From contig JANWHR010000063.1 of the NCBI GenBank assembly GCA_025450355.1, positions 1 through 11,298 of the forward strand: 11,298 nt of DNA, in the 5' to 3' direction. Position numbers and translations under genes: made by a program. The DNA is from Micropepsaceae bacterium. GTDB lineage: Bacteria > Pseudomonadota > Alphaproteobacteria > Micropepsales > Micropepsaceae. Below the pieces are notes generated by a model. It was not told the origin of the DNA, ran no database searches, and saw nothing but the letters and a program-made list of their open reading frames with translations. Below, piece after piece: positions 1 through 6,550 of this stretch. Numbering within the stretch: position 1 is the stretch's first letter; each line of letters opens with the position of its first letter.

Positions 1-1
1 C

Positions 2-871
2 TCAACCTACGGCGAGGTTGATCTGGCCGAAGGTGACCGACTGGAAAGTGTGCATTTCATCGGCGGCGGCAACGATGTCAGCATTCCGGCGGCTCCGGTC
101 GAGGACCGCCCTTTCATTCTCGCCGGGCGGCGATTCCGCTCGCGCCTGATCATTGGTACCGGAAAGTACAAATCCTATGCGGAGAATGCGACCGCGCTCG
201 AAGCCTCCGGCGCCGAAATCGTGACCGTTGCGTTGCGCCGTGTGAACGTCATGGACGCTGGCGCACCGCGCCTCGTCGATTTCATCGATCCCGCAAAATA
301 TGTCTTCCTGCCCAACACAGCCGGATGTTTTACCGCCGAAGAGGCCCTGCGCACCTTGCGTCTCGCGCGGGAAGCCGGCGGATGGTCGCTCGTCAAGCTC
401 GAGGTACTGGGTGATCGCAAGACTCTCTATCCCGATATGGTGGAAACATTGCGGGCGACCGAGATCCTCGTGGCGGAAGGATTCCAGGTCATGGTCTATT
501 GCAGCGACGACCCCCTCATGGCGAAGCGGCTGGAGCAGCTAGGGGCCTGTGCGATCATGCCGTTGGGTGCGCCGATCGGCTCCGGACTGGGTTTGCAAAG
601 CAAGGTCAATATCCGGCTGATCATTGAAGCGGCAAACGTGCCGGTGATCGTGGATGCCGGGATAGGCACCGCCTCCGATGCGGCCGTTGCGATGGAATTG
701 GGCTGTGATGGCGTGATCACCAACACCGCAATCGCCGAAGCAAAAGATCCGGTGCTGATGGCCCGCGCCATGAGGCGCGCAGTCGAAGCAGGGCGGCTCG
801 CCTATCTTGCGGGCCGGATGCCGAAGAAACGCTACGCCGAGCCGTCGTCCCCGCTGGCGGGACTGATATAA
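2..871 (+). CDS. thiG: ThiS-ThiG fusion: sulfur carrier tail joined to thiazole synthase (5' partial)
   Basis: ThiG builds the thiazole phosphate moiety of thiamine in the cytoplasm from 1-deoxy-D-xylulose 5-phosphate, dehydroglycine and sulfur delivered by ThiS thiocarboxylate. The frame is open from the window edge. The first 23 codons read as a ThiS C-terminus (AEGDRLESVHFIGGG), and the frame runs without a stop into a complete ThiG barrel. Counting from the GTG at 50, the ThiG hallmarks are GTGKY (36-40), LPNTAG (87-92), the Schiff-base lysine in VKLEV (K116, codon 395-397), MPLGAPIGSG, DAGIG and a C-terminal SSPLAGLI. The GTG at 50 lies inside the ThiS tail and has no convincing ribosome-binding site, so I do not take it as the real start; the true start is left of the window. 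ThiS normally needs a free C-terminal Gly-Gly, which here is internal. ThiS-ThiG fusions are annotated in other alphaproteobacteria. ThiG assignment is firm; the fusion is read directly from the frame. Confidence 0.95.
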   Translation, partial: STYGEVDLAEGDRLESVHFIGGGNDVSIPAAPVEDRPFILAGRRFRSRLIIGTGKYKSYAENATALEASGAEIVTVALRRVNVMDAGAPRLVDFIDPAKYVFLPNTAGCFTAEEALRTLRLAREAGGWSLVKLEVLGDRKTLYPDMVETLRATEILVAEGFQVMVYCSDDPLMAKRLEQLGACAIMPLGAPIGSGLGLQSKVNIRLIIEAANVPVIVDAGIGTASDAAVAMELGCDGVITNTAIAEAKDPVLMARAMRRAVEAGRLAYLAGRMPKKRYAEPSSPLAGLI

Positions 872-937
872 AAGAAAAGAGTCACTGGCGCGCGGACGCG
901 CGCCTGCTGGGTGGCCGGGTCGGAGTCCGGCCGTGAC
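870..937 (-). terminator. Candidate composite terminator of the rne-M48-ScsC operon
   Basis: Three nested inverted repeats fill the convergent gap. They are GGCGCGCG/CGCGCGCC (887-894 with 897-904), GGCCGG/CCGGCC (913-918 with 927-932) and an outer closing pair GTCAC/GTGAC (881-885 with 933-937). Together they could fold as a three-way junction. Read on the minus strand, the closing stem is followed at once by a T-rich run (TCTTTTCTTTT, 880-870), which suits a leftward terminator placed about 17 bases after the ScsC-like stop. The plus-strand side has no T-run, so termination of thiG by this element is less likely. Base pairing is seen; activity is inferred. Confidence 0.45.
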
Positions 938-953
938 ATGATAGCAGGTGAGA

Positions 954-1724
954 TCAGCTCTTCGCCGCGGCGTCGGCGAGGGCCTGAAGCTGCGCGTCGG
1001 TCAACTCTCCGACGACGATCCGGTCGTTGATCACGAAGGTGGGCGTGCCGTCGAAGTGCAGCCGGTCGGCAAGTCCGTTCGACTGTTTGATGGAATCAAG
1101 CACAGCCGGATCGGCCATGTCCTTTTCAAGCCGGGCCGTATCCAGTCCGACGCTTTTGGCGATGTCCAGAATACGATCCTTCGGCAATTCACCGGTTGTG
1201 GCCATGAGCGCGAAATGGAAGGGGACATATTTGTCGCCCTGCCGCCGCGCGGCCACTGCAGCCTCTGCCGCGACGAGGGAATCGGGCGTCAGAATTGGCC
1301 TTTCAACGAAAGCGACCCGGATGTTTTTACCTTCCGCCACCAGATGCCTCATTGCCGCGAGCGACGCTTTGCAATGCGGGCAGCGGTAATCGAAGAACTC
1401 GGCGACGGTTACCTTCGCATTTGCGGGTCCGGCAATATACGCGACCTTCGGATCGAGCAGGGCCGAGGTACCAACGGAAGCAAGCGCGCTCTGTTGCGCT
1501 TTTTCGGTCGCAACCTGCTGCTGCTGATCAAGCTTCGTGGACATCTCCGCCAGGATTTCCGGGTGGGCGAGCAGGTAATCATGCACGACCTGCTCGATCC
1601 GGCCCTTTTCGGTCAGCGCGGGCAGTGGGGACATTCTTCCCGTGGCGATGCCGGTCACCGCGGCGCCAAGCGAAAACAACAGGGCACCGCCCACTGCCAA
1701 TTTGAGTGTGGCTGGGATGTTCAT
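954..1724 (-). CDS. ScsC/DsbA-like periplasmic thiol-disulfide oxidoreductase
   Basis: This is a 256-residue thioredoxin-fold protein of the DsbA superfamily, expected to make, reduce or isomerise disulfides in periplasmic proteins. An N-terminal hydrophobic segment (about 8-28) serves as signal or membrane anchor. A helical, glutamine-rich stretch follows (about 40-80) and resembles the N-terminal domain of ScsC proteins, which mediates oligomerisation in studied members. The redox site is CPHC at 115-118 in EFFDYRCPHCK, and the cis-proline is P228 in GTPTFVIND. The start is the ATG at 1724-1722, with AGGAGG about ten bases upstream inside the end of the preceding M48 gene. Only 3 bp separate the two genes, so coupled translation is likely. 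Its pairing with a periplasmic protease suggests an envelope protein-folding role. Fold and active site are clear; whether it acts as oxidase or isomerase cannot be told from sequence. A stand-alone DsbA or Com1-like role is the alternative. Confidence 0.9.
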   Translation of the reverse strand: MNIPATLKLAVGGALLFSLGAAVTGIATGRMSPLPALTEKGRIEQVVHDYLLAHPEILAEMSTKLDQQQQVATEKAQQSALASVGTSALLDPKVAYIAGPANAKVTVAEFFDYRCPHCKASLAAMRHLVAEGKNIRVAFVERPILTPDSLVAAEAAVAARRQGDKYVPFHFALMATTGELPKDRILDIAKSVGLDTARLEKDMADPAVLDSIKQSNGLADRLHFDGTPTFVINDRIVVGELTDAQLQALADAAAKS

Positions 1725-1727
1725 GGC

Positions 1728-3125
1728 TCAACGCCCTCCTCGGGCCTGAATGGCCTTTTGCTGCGTTTGTGAGATCGCAAAGATGTCCACGGCTCTCTGC
1801 CAGTCAGTGGAGCCCTGCGGCAGCCTGCGCTGCGCGTCTATCGAAAACTGAATCGCACGGCGATAATCATCCAACACAAAGGCCTGTTCCGCCGTGGCCA
1901 GATCTGCCTTTCCCGGTTGTCCCGTGCGCGAATAGGCTTGCGCAATCTCGTACCAGGCAAAGGGATCATCATGATCTTGGGCCAGGCCTTTTTCGAGTTC
2001 GCTGACCGCTTCCTTGGCGTATTGCGGATTTTCGGTGCCCACCATTGCCGCGCCCAGAGCGACGCGGATCAACGGTGCATCGGGAAGGATTTCAACCGCG
2101 TGGCGATATGGCACGATCCCCTGTTCGACCTTACCCATTTCCACCAGAATTTGGCCGTACATCTCAAGGAAATATGGGTTCTCGGGTTCGTCTTTCAGCA
2201 GGCCTTCGACTTCACTCAGCGCCATTTGCATATTCGGCATTTTGAAATAGGCCATGGCCCGCGCATAACGCGCCGGCTTGCTGGTGTTTGAAACCGGATA
2301 TTGGCGCAGCGTCACTTCGGGTTGCTGGATGTAGCCGCGTAGCTTGGCCCGGATCATGTCGAAGGCATAGATCGTCTCCGGGCTGTCCTTCACGTCGCGA
2401 TAGGGCGATGCATCGACGAGATCCTGCAAGGCGGCGATGCGATCACTTGCCACGGGATGCGTCTGCGCAAACGGATCGATATGTGATGAACTCAAAATCT
2501 CCTGATTTTCAAATTTCTTGAAAACCTCGAGCATGCCTTCGCCGGATTGATGCGTCGCTGTCAGAAACCGCATTCCGGCCTGATCGGCATTGGCCTCCAC
2601 CGTTCGCGAATAGGCGAGGAACGTGCGCTCGGCGACCTGCTGCCCGGCCATCATGATCGCGGTTCCTGCTTCACCGGCGCCGGCAATGATTGCGGCCAAT
2701 CCGGCTGCCATCGAGACCAGCAGGGGAATCGTCGCGGCTTTCATTCCCGCCGCGGCCCTGACCAGGTCGCCATGCGCCATGTGCCCTGTCTCATGCGCCA
2801 TGACACCCGTAATCTGATTGGGCGTATCCAGGCTCATCAACGTCCCCGTGTTGATGAACATGTTTTGGCCCTCGGCTACGAAGGCATTAATCGACGGATC
2901 ATTGATGATGTAGAGATGCACATCCTGGGGGACGAGACCGGCGGTGACCAGAATCGGGTCCAGCTTGGACCGCAGCACGCGTTCCACCTCGGTATCGCGG
3001 ATGAATGCAAGTTCCTGGCCCTGGGCACGCGCCTGCAGCGCGGGAAAGAACAGGAATACACCCGCCAGGAGCGCCGCGAGCGCAAGCCCGAACACCGGAC
3101 GCAGAGCTGCCACAGGAGAACTCAA
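1728..3125 (-). CDS. BepA-like M48 zinc metalloprotease with TPR repeats
   Basis: This is a 465-residue periplasmic protease of the BepA/YfgC type. In E. coli, BepA helps LptD assembly and degrades stalled outer-membrane proteins. A signal peptide spans about residues 1-34, ending near QARA. The M48 domain carries HETGH (111-115) and the third zinc ligand E177 in EANAD. H224 in QTHPVASDR matches the position of the regulatory histidine reported for BepA. The C-terminal half (about 285-440) is helical with TPR-like repeats, expected to bind substrates or the BAM complex. The start is a TTG (3125-3123): a GGAGGAG lies just upstream with six bases of spacing, and the frame meets a TAG upstream before any ATG or GTG. 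It sits 81 bp downstream of rne and 3 bp upstream of the ScsC-like gene, all on the minus strand. The family call is strong; the exact client proteins are not knowable here. Confidence 0.93.
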   Translation of the reverse strand: MSSPVAALRPVFGLALAALLAGVFLFFPALQARAQGQELAFIRDTEVERVLRSKLDPILVTAGLVPQDVHLYIINDPSINAFVAEGQNMFINTGTLMSLDTPNQITGVMAHETGHMAHGDLVRAAAGMKAATIPLLVSMAAGLAAIIAGAGEAGTAIMMAGQQVAERTFLAYSRTVEANADQAGMRFLTATHQSGEGMLEVFKKFENQEILSSSHIDPFAQTHPVASDRIAALQDLVDASPYRDVKDSPETIYAFDMIRAKLRGYIQQPEVTLRQYPVSNTSKPARYARAMAYFKMPNMQMALSEVEGLLKDEPENPYFLEMYGQILVEMGKVEQGIVPYRHAVEILPDAPLIRVALGAAMVGTENPQYAKEAVSELEKGLAQDHDDPFAWYEIAQAYSRTGQPGKADLATAEQAFVLDDYRRAIQFSIDAQRRLPQGSTDWQRAVDIFAISQTQQKAIQARGGR

Positions 3126-3206
3126 GGCCCACTCCTCCAGACTGGGTGCGCCACCGAGACCCTAGGATTCCACCCGAGAAGCGTCAATCTCCCGGTTCAT
3201 AGGTGA

Positions 3207-5771
3207 TCAGCCCCTGAACCGCCGCTGCCACCATCCGCGGCGGGCTTCCTGCGGCGCCGTGCCGGCCGGGGACATTTCCTGCACAACCTCCGCCGCTGTT
3301 TCGACGGCAGGTGTTTTTTCCAGCGGTTTAAGCGGTTCTGCTTCGGCAGGAGGCGTTGGACCGTCCTCGACCGTCTGCTGATCCAGCAGCGTCCAGACCG
3401 GCGACGACGGGGTGTTCACCGCAGCCGGAGCTTCCATCGCCGGTCGTGGCTGTTGGAAAGCGACTGGCGGCGCAGCAGAATCGGGTGGCGGGGGATGGCC
3501 TTCGACGTCCGCTGCAGCGATGGAATTCGCGTGGTTTTTTTCTGCGTCCGGCTCCCCGGCCGGCGTTGAAATCTCCGGTTCGAAGCGGCGGCCACGCCGG
3601 CCACGGCGGCGGCGGCGGCGGCGCTTCTCGGCATCGGCCGCTGTTGTCGCGGCCGGACGTTGCCCGGACAAGGATTCGATTTCGCCTTCCTGTCCGTCGC
3701 CTCCCGACCCGGGTTCGGCCTCGAGTGCTGGCGTCGCATGGATTTCAGCATCCTGTTCGACAGGCGAAATTTCAGGAACAGCCGGCGTCGAATCAGGACG
3801 CCCCGTACGGCCGCGCCCACCCCGCCGGCGGCGGCGGCGCTTCCGGCCGGCGCCGGCTCCTGCCGCTTCCTGCTCGGCCGCAGCTTCGCTGAATGGTGCG
3901 GGTGCTGTCTCCGGAGGCTCGACGATGGTGACGTCCGCTTCAGGTTCAGCATCAGGTTCCTGGAATCCGCCCTCGACCGACACGGCCGTAAGCTTGGGCC
4001 GGGGAGCGGGTACCCGCATCCCTGTGCGCTGGATCTCGAAACTGCCACTCACCATGTTGGGCTGCGGTTCGAACAGGATTGCCACGTCATAGGCTTCTTC
4101 GATTCTCGCAACCTCGCGGCGCTTTTGGTTCAGCGCGTAAATTGCGACTTCCGGAGGCATCCTGACGGTCAGATTGACCGACGGCTGGCGCTGCCCTTCC
4201 TCATCCAGCGCGCGGAGCAGACGCAAAGCCGCCGACTCCGTTGAGCGGATGATTCCCTGGCCATTGCAATGGGGACAGGTGATGGTGGATCCCGCCACCA
4301 CGCCGGCACGCAATCGCTGCCGGGAAAGCTCAAGCAGGCCAAACTGGCTGATCCGGCCGATCTGGATTCGCGCGCGATCGTTGCGGACCGCGTTGTGCAA
4401 CCGCTTCTCGACGGTGCGGTCGTTCTTGGGATCCTCCATGTCGATGAAATCGATCACGATCAGTCCGGCAAGATCGCGCAGTCTCAATTGCCGCCCGATT
4501 TCATCGGCCGCTTCCAGGTTTGTTTTAAGCGCCGTTTCTTCGATCGAATGTTCCCGTGTTGCTCTTCCCGAGTTTACATCGATCGCCACCAGCGCTTCGG
4601 TCTGGTTGATCACGACGTAACCACCGGATTTGAGGGTGATGATCGGGCTGAACATCGCATCGAGTTGCGCTTCAACCTGCAATTTCTGAAACAGGGGCAG
4701 CGGTTCGCGGTACAGCTTCACATTTTTCGCATGGCTCGGCATGAGCATGCGCATGAATTCCTTCGCTTCGCGGTATCCCGATTCGCCATCAACCAGGACT
4801 TCGGAAATTTCCTTGCTGTAGAGATCGCGGATGGCGCGTTTGATCAGGCTGCCTTCCTCATACACAAGGGCCGGCGCGTTGGACTTCAGCGTCAATTCAC
4901 GCACGGTGTCCCACAGCCGCAGCAGATATTCGTAATCGCGCCTGATTTCGACTTTGGTCCGGTTGGCGCCGGCCGTGCGAATGATCAGGCCCATTCCTTC
5001 CGGCAGTTCGAGCGATTGCGCGGCGGCCTTCAGGCGCTTGCGATCCGCCGCATTGGTGATTTTGCGGGAAATGCCACCGCCGCGCGGGGTATTGGGCATC
5101 AGTACGCAATAACGGCCGGCAAGCGACAGGAACGTCGTCAGGGAAGCGCCTTTGTTCCCCCGCTCCTCCTTGACAACCTGGATCAACATCACTTGCCGGC
5201 GCTTGATCACTTCCTGGATTTTGTACTGGCGCCTGCGCGGCGGGCGTGGCCTGTCGCCATGGCGGGAGGGTTGCTCGTGTCGCCGCCACGAGACCGGTGC
5301 GCCGGTCGACTCCGGTTGCACGACGCCCGCCTGTTCGGGCGTCCCGACGGAAACAGTCTCAGGCTCGCCCATTGATTCGGTGTCGCCCGGGGCCGGAGGG
5401 GGCGCGGGTTGCGAAACCTCCTCATCCTGCGTTGTCGCGACCGCGGGCTCATCCGTGAACATCAATTCAAACAGTTCCGCTGCGGCGGCTGCCTCACGGG
5501 GTGGTTCGTTGTCCGCCTCTTCGAGGTGTGCGTCGATACTCTCATCGGGATGTGCCGTGGGACTGTCGCCGCCATCAAGATGTTCTGGCGGCTCGAGATC
5601 CATCTCCTGGCCGGCCGGCTGCGGCGCATCGGCGTGATCGTCGTGTTCCGCATCGACGGTATGGTGACCGTTGTCTTGCGGCAGGGTTGCTTCGTCGGAA
5701 AGGGTTACGTCGAGCGATTCGAGATCCTCTTCGGCCATCATGCGCTCGGTTTGCGCTTTCAGGATGGCCAT
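3207..5771 (-). CDS. rne: Ribonuclease E/G, main open part (lacks the first 86 codons)
   Basis: RNase E starts bulk mRNA decay and processes rRNA and tRNA precursors as the core of the degradosome. This 854-codon open stretch is the body of a 940-codon gene whose natural start is at 6029. Numbered from 5771, it holds an acidic, proline-rich insertion within the S1 domain (about 15-165), the rest of S1 from QYKIQEVIKRRQ (182 on), the DNase I-like catalytic core with Mg ligands D398 (AIDVNSGRATRE) and D441 (VIDFIDM), the zinc-link CPHC (499-502), and a disordered tail with two arginine clusters (about 643-658 and 717-729), ending in RRGWWQRRFRG. The ATG at 5771 is a poor true start: it has no Shine-Dalgarno, it cuts the S1 domain, and clear RNase E coding continues upstream of it. 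In-frame homology runs to 6029 but is broken by a TGA at 5912-5910. Identity is certain. Whether a functional protein is made from this exact sequence is uncertain. Confidence 0.93.
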   Translation of the reverse strand: MAILKAQTERMMAEEDLESLDVTLSDEATLPQDNGHHTVDAEHDDHADAPQPAGQEMDLEPPEHLDGGDSPTAHPDESIDAHLEEADNEPPREAAAAAELFELMFTDEPAVATTQDEEVSQPAPPPAPGDTESMGEPETVSVGTPEQAGVVQPESTGAPVSWRRHEQPSRHGDRPRPPRRRQYKIQEVIKRRQVMLIQVVKEERGNKGASLTTFLSLAGRYCVLMPNTPRGGGISRKITNAADRKRLKAAAQSLELPEGMGLIIRTAGANRTKVEIRRDYEYLLRLWDTVRELTLKSNAPALVYEEGSLIKRAIRDLYSKEISEVLVDGESGYREAKEFMRMLMPSHAKNVKLYREPLPLFQKLQVEAQLDAMFSPIITLKSGGYVVINQTEALVAIDVNSGRATREHSIEETALKTNLEAADEIGRQLRLRDLAGLIVIDFIDMEDPKNDRTVEKRLHNAVRNDRARIQIGRISQFGLLELSRQRLRAGVVAGSTITCPHCNGQGIIRSTESAALRLLRALDEEGQRQPSVNLTVRMPPEVAIYALNQKRREVARIEEAYDVAILFEPQPNMVSGSFEIQRTGMRVPAPRPKLTAVSVEGGFQEPDAEPEADVTIVEPPETAPAPFSEAAAEQEAAGAGAGRKRRRRRRGGRGRTGRPDSTPAVPEISPVEQDAEIHATPALEAEPGSGGDGQEGEIESLSGQRPAATTAADAEKRRRRRRRGRRGRRFEPEISTPAGEPDAEKNHANSIAAADVEGHPPPPDSAAPPVAFQQPRPAMEAPAAVNTPSSPVWTLLDQQTVEDGPTPPAEAEPLKPLEKTPAVETAAEVVQEMSPAGTAPQEARRGWWQRRFRG

Positions 5772-5909
5772 GCGATCGGCGACCGGGATTTGATAGTAGT
5801 CGGGATGGATTTCCGAGAAGGCCAGAAATCCCTGGCGGTTGCCGCCATATTCAACAAAGGCCGCCTGGAGCGACGGTTCTACGCGTGTGACTTTCGCGAG
5901 GTAGATATT

Positions 5910-6029
5910 TCATTTGAGGGGCCGCTTCGCGGCTGCTTCAAAATCAAATTCTTCAACCCGATTACCGTCAACGACTACGACCCGGGTTTCTTCCGGGTGA
6001 CTCGCATCGATGAGCATATGCTTTGGCAT
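5910..6029 (-). pseudogene. rne: N-terminal fragment of rne ending at an in-frame TGA (codon 40)
   Basis: From the ATG at 6029-6027, preceded by ACGGAG six bases upstream, the frame reads MPKHMLIDASHPEETRVVVV and on to LK, the standard alphaproteobacterial RNase E start. It then meets TGA at 5912-5910, and after it resumes in the same frame as NIYLAKVTRVEPSLQAAFV, the start of the S1 domain. Relatives carry glycine at that position (KGN), and GGA to TGA is a single-base change. No frameshift is present. Codons 41-86 contain no ATG, GTG or TTG, so re-initiation could only occur at codon 87 (5771), which lacks a ribosome-binding site. As written, the gene gives a 39-residue peptide and possibly an N-terminally truncated enzyme. 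A sequencing or consensus error is a serious alternative, because rne is essential or nearly so in many relatives. Confidence 0.85.
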
Positions 6030-6379
6030 TTGAAACTCCGTGGGCGCGAATCGGCCGCGATGCGCAAGCACGGGTCCAAAGGACGCGTACCGGATCCGAC
6101 GGCAGACAGCGCCAATTCATGTTTGAGAGGGGGGCAGAGCGATGATGGACCGGCTGCGCGCGGACCCCACGGTGGGGCGAGATCAGCGCATGCGAGAATT
6201 CCATAATCTTCGTTCCGTTCGGGCCAGCTCCGGAAATCCATTGCCGGCAAATTCTGTAGGCCACCACTGCGTCGCCATAATGGCGGGGGGATCATCGCTT
6301 CCAAATTGCATCGCAAAAACACAACCGGAAGCTGCAAAACTGTCCGCGCGCGCGACTCGCAGGGCGGACAACTGTTTTT

Positions 6380-6445
6380 CTATTGGTGTATGGACCCGTC
6401 CGCAAGGGAAAAAAGCCACATCCTGCCGGCTTGGCTGCACCTCAC
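6380..6445 (-). CDS. Possible 21-residue leader peptide upstream of rne
   Basis: A minus-strand AAAGGAGGTG (6464-6455), a ten-base match to the complement of the usual 16S rRNA 3' end, sits 11 bases ahead of a GTG at 6445-6443. That GTG opens a 22-codon frame reading VRCSQAGRMWLFSLADGSIHQ and ending in TAG at 6382-6380. It is about 350 bases upstream of the rne start, in what would be the rne leader. There is no homology I recognise, and the start is GTG rather than ATG. The Shine-Dalgarno is the only strong evidence; it could be a chance match or a different regulatory site. Confidence 0.22.
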   Translation of the reverse strand: MRCSQAGRMWLFSLADGSIHQ

Positions 6446-6500
6446 TTTTCCGTGCACCTCCTTTCGCTGGCTGAAATAGTTCAGCAATTGTAAATTGTTG
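6446..6500. promoter_or_regulatory. Candidate promoter/operator zone with two abutting dyads
   Basis: Two inverted repeats abut: GCTGAA-ATAG-TTCAGC (6470-6485) and CAATT-GTA-AATTG (6485-6497). This is the most AT-rich spot near the amiC start. On the minus strand TACAAT (6492-6487) resembles a -10 element, and transcription from it would begin just before the strong Shine-Dalgarno at 6464-6455. On the plus strand TAAATT (6491-6496) could serve amiC. I see no good -35 hexamer for either, so strand and function are uncertain. The dyads are seen; promoter or operator use is inferred. Confidence 0.25.
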
Positions 6501-6550
6501 CGAATCAGCATGGGCGAATCACCCGGATCCGGTGGATCGGGGAGGGGGAA

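Larger units (their letters stand above)
6030..6550. other. Divergent regulatory region between rne and amiC
   Basis: These 521 bases hold no gene I can support with confidence. They should contain the promoters of both leftward rne and rightward amiC, and a long rne 5' leader; E. coli rne has a long, autoregulatory leader, but the structures here are not recognisably the same. Visible inverted repeats are CCCCA/TGGGG (6165-6177), CGCCAT/ATGGCG around a single base (6273-6285), TGTCCGC/GCGGACA (6341-6347 with 6364-6370), GCTGAA/TTCAGC (6470-6485) and CAATT/AATTG (6485-6497). A strong minus-strand Shine-Dalgarno lies at 6464-6455. No hairpin with a T-run suggests an attenuator terminator. Confidence 0.6.

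Noticed and set aside
948..1772. Plus-strand open frame (274 codons) opposite the ScsC-like gene
   Set aside because: It is the antisense shadow of a gene with clear CPHC and cis-proline motifs.
4269..5375. Long plus-strand open frame (368 codons) opposite rne
   Set aside because: It lies fully antisense to conserved RNase E coding sequence, has no recognisable domain, and is typical of GC-rich shadow frames.
5910..5912. Recoding of TGA as an amino acid (Gly, Trp or Sec) in rne
   Set aside because: TGA ends several other genes here in the expected place (954, 1728, 3207, 7906, 10326, 10565, 10763, 10825), and the conserved residue is Gly rather than Cys, so neither a changed code nor selenocysteine fits.
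5409..6206. Plus-strand open frame (265 codons) over the rne start region
   Set aside because: It runs antisense through the RNase E N-terminus. Its length comes from codon-bias shadowing, and it has no ribosome-binding site or domain.
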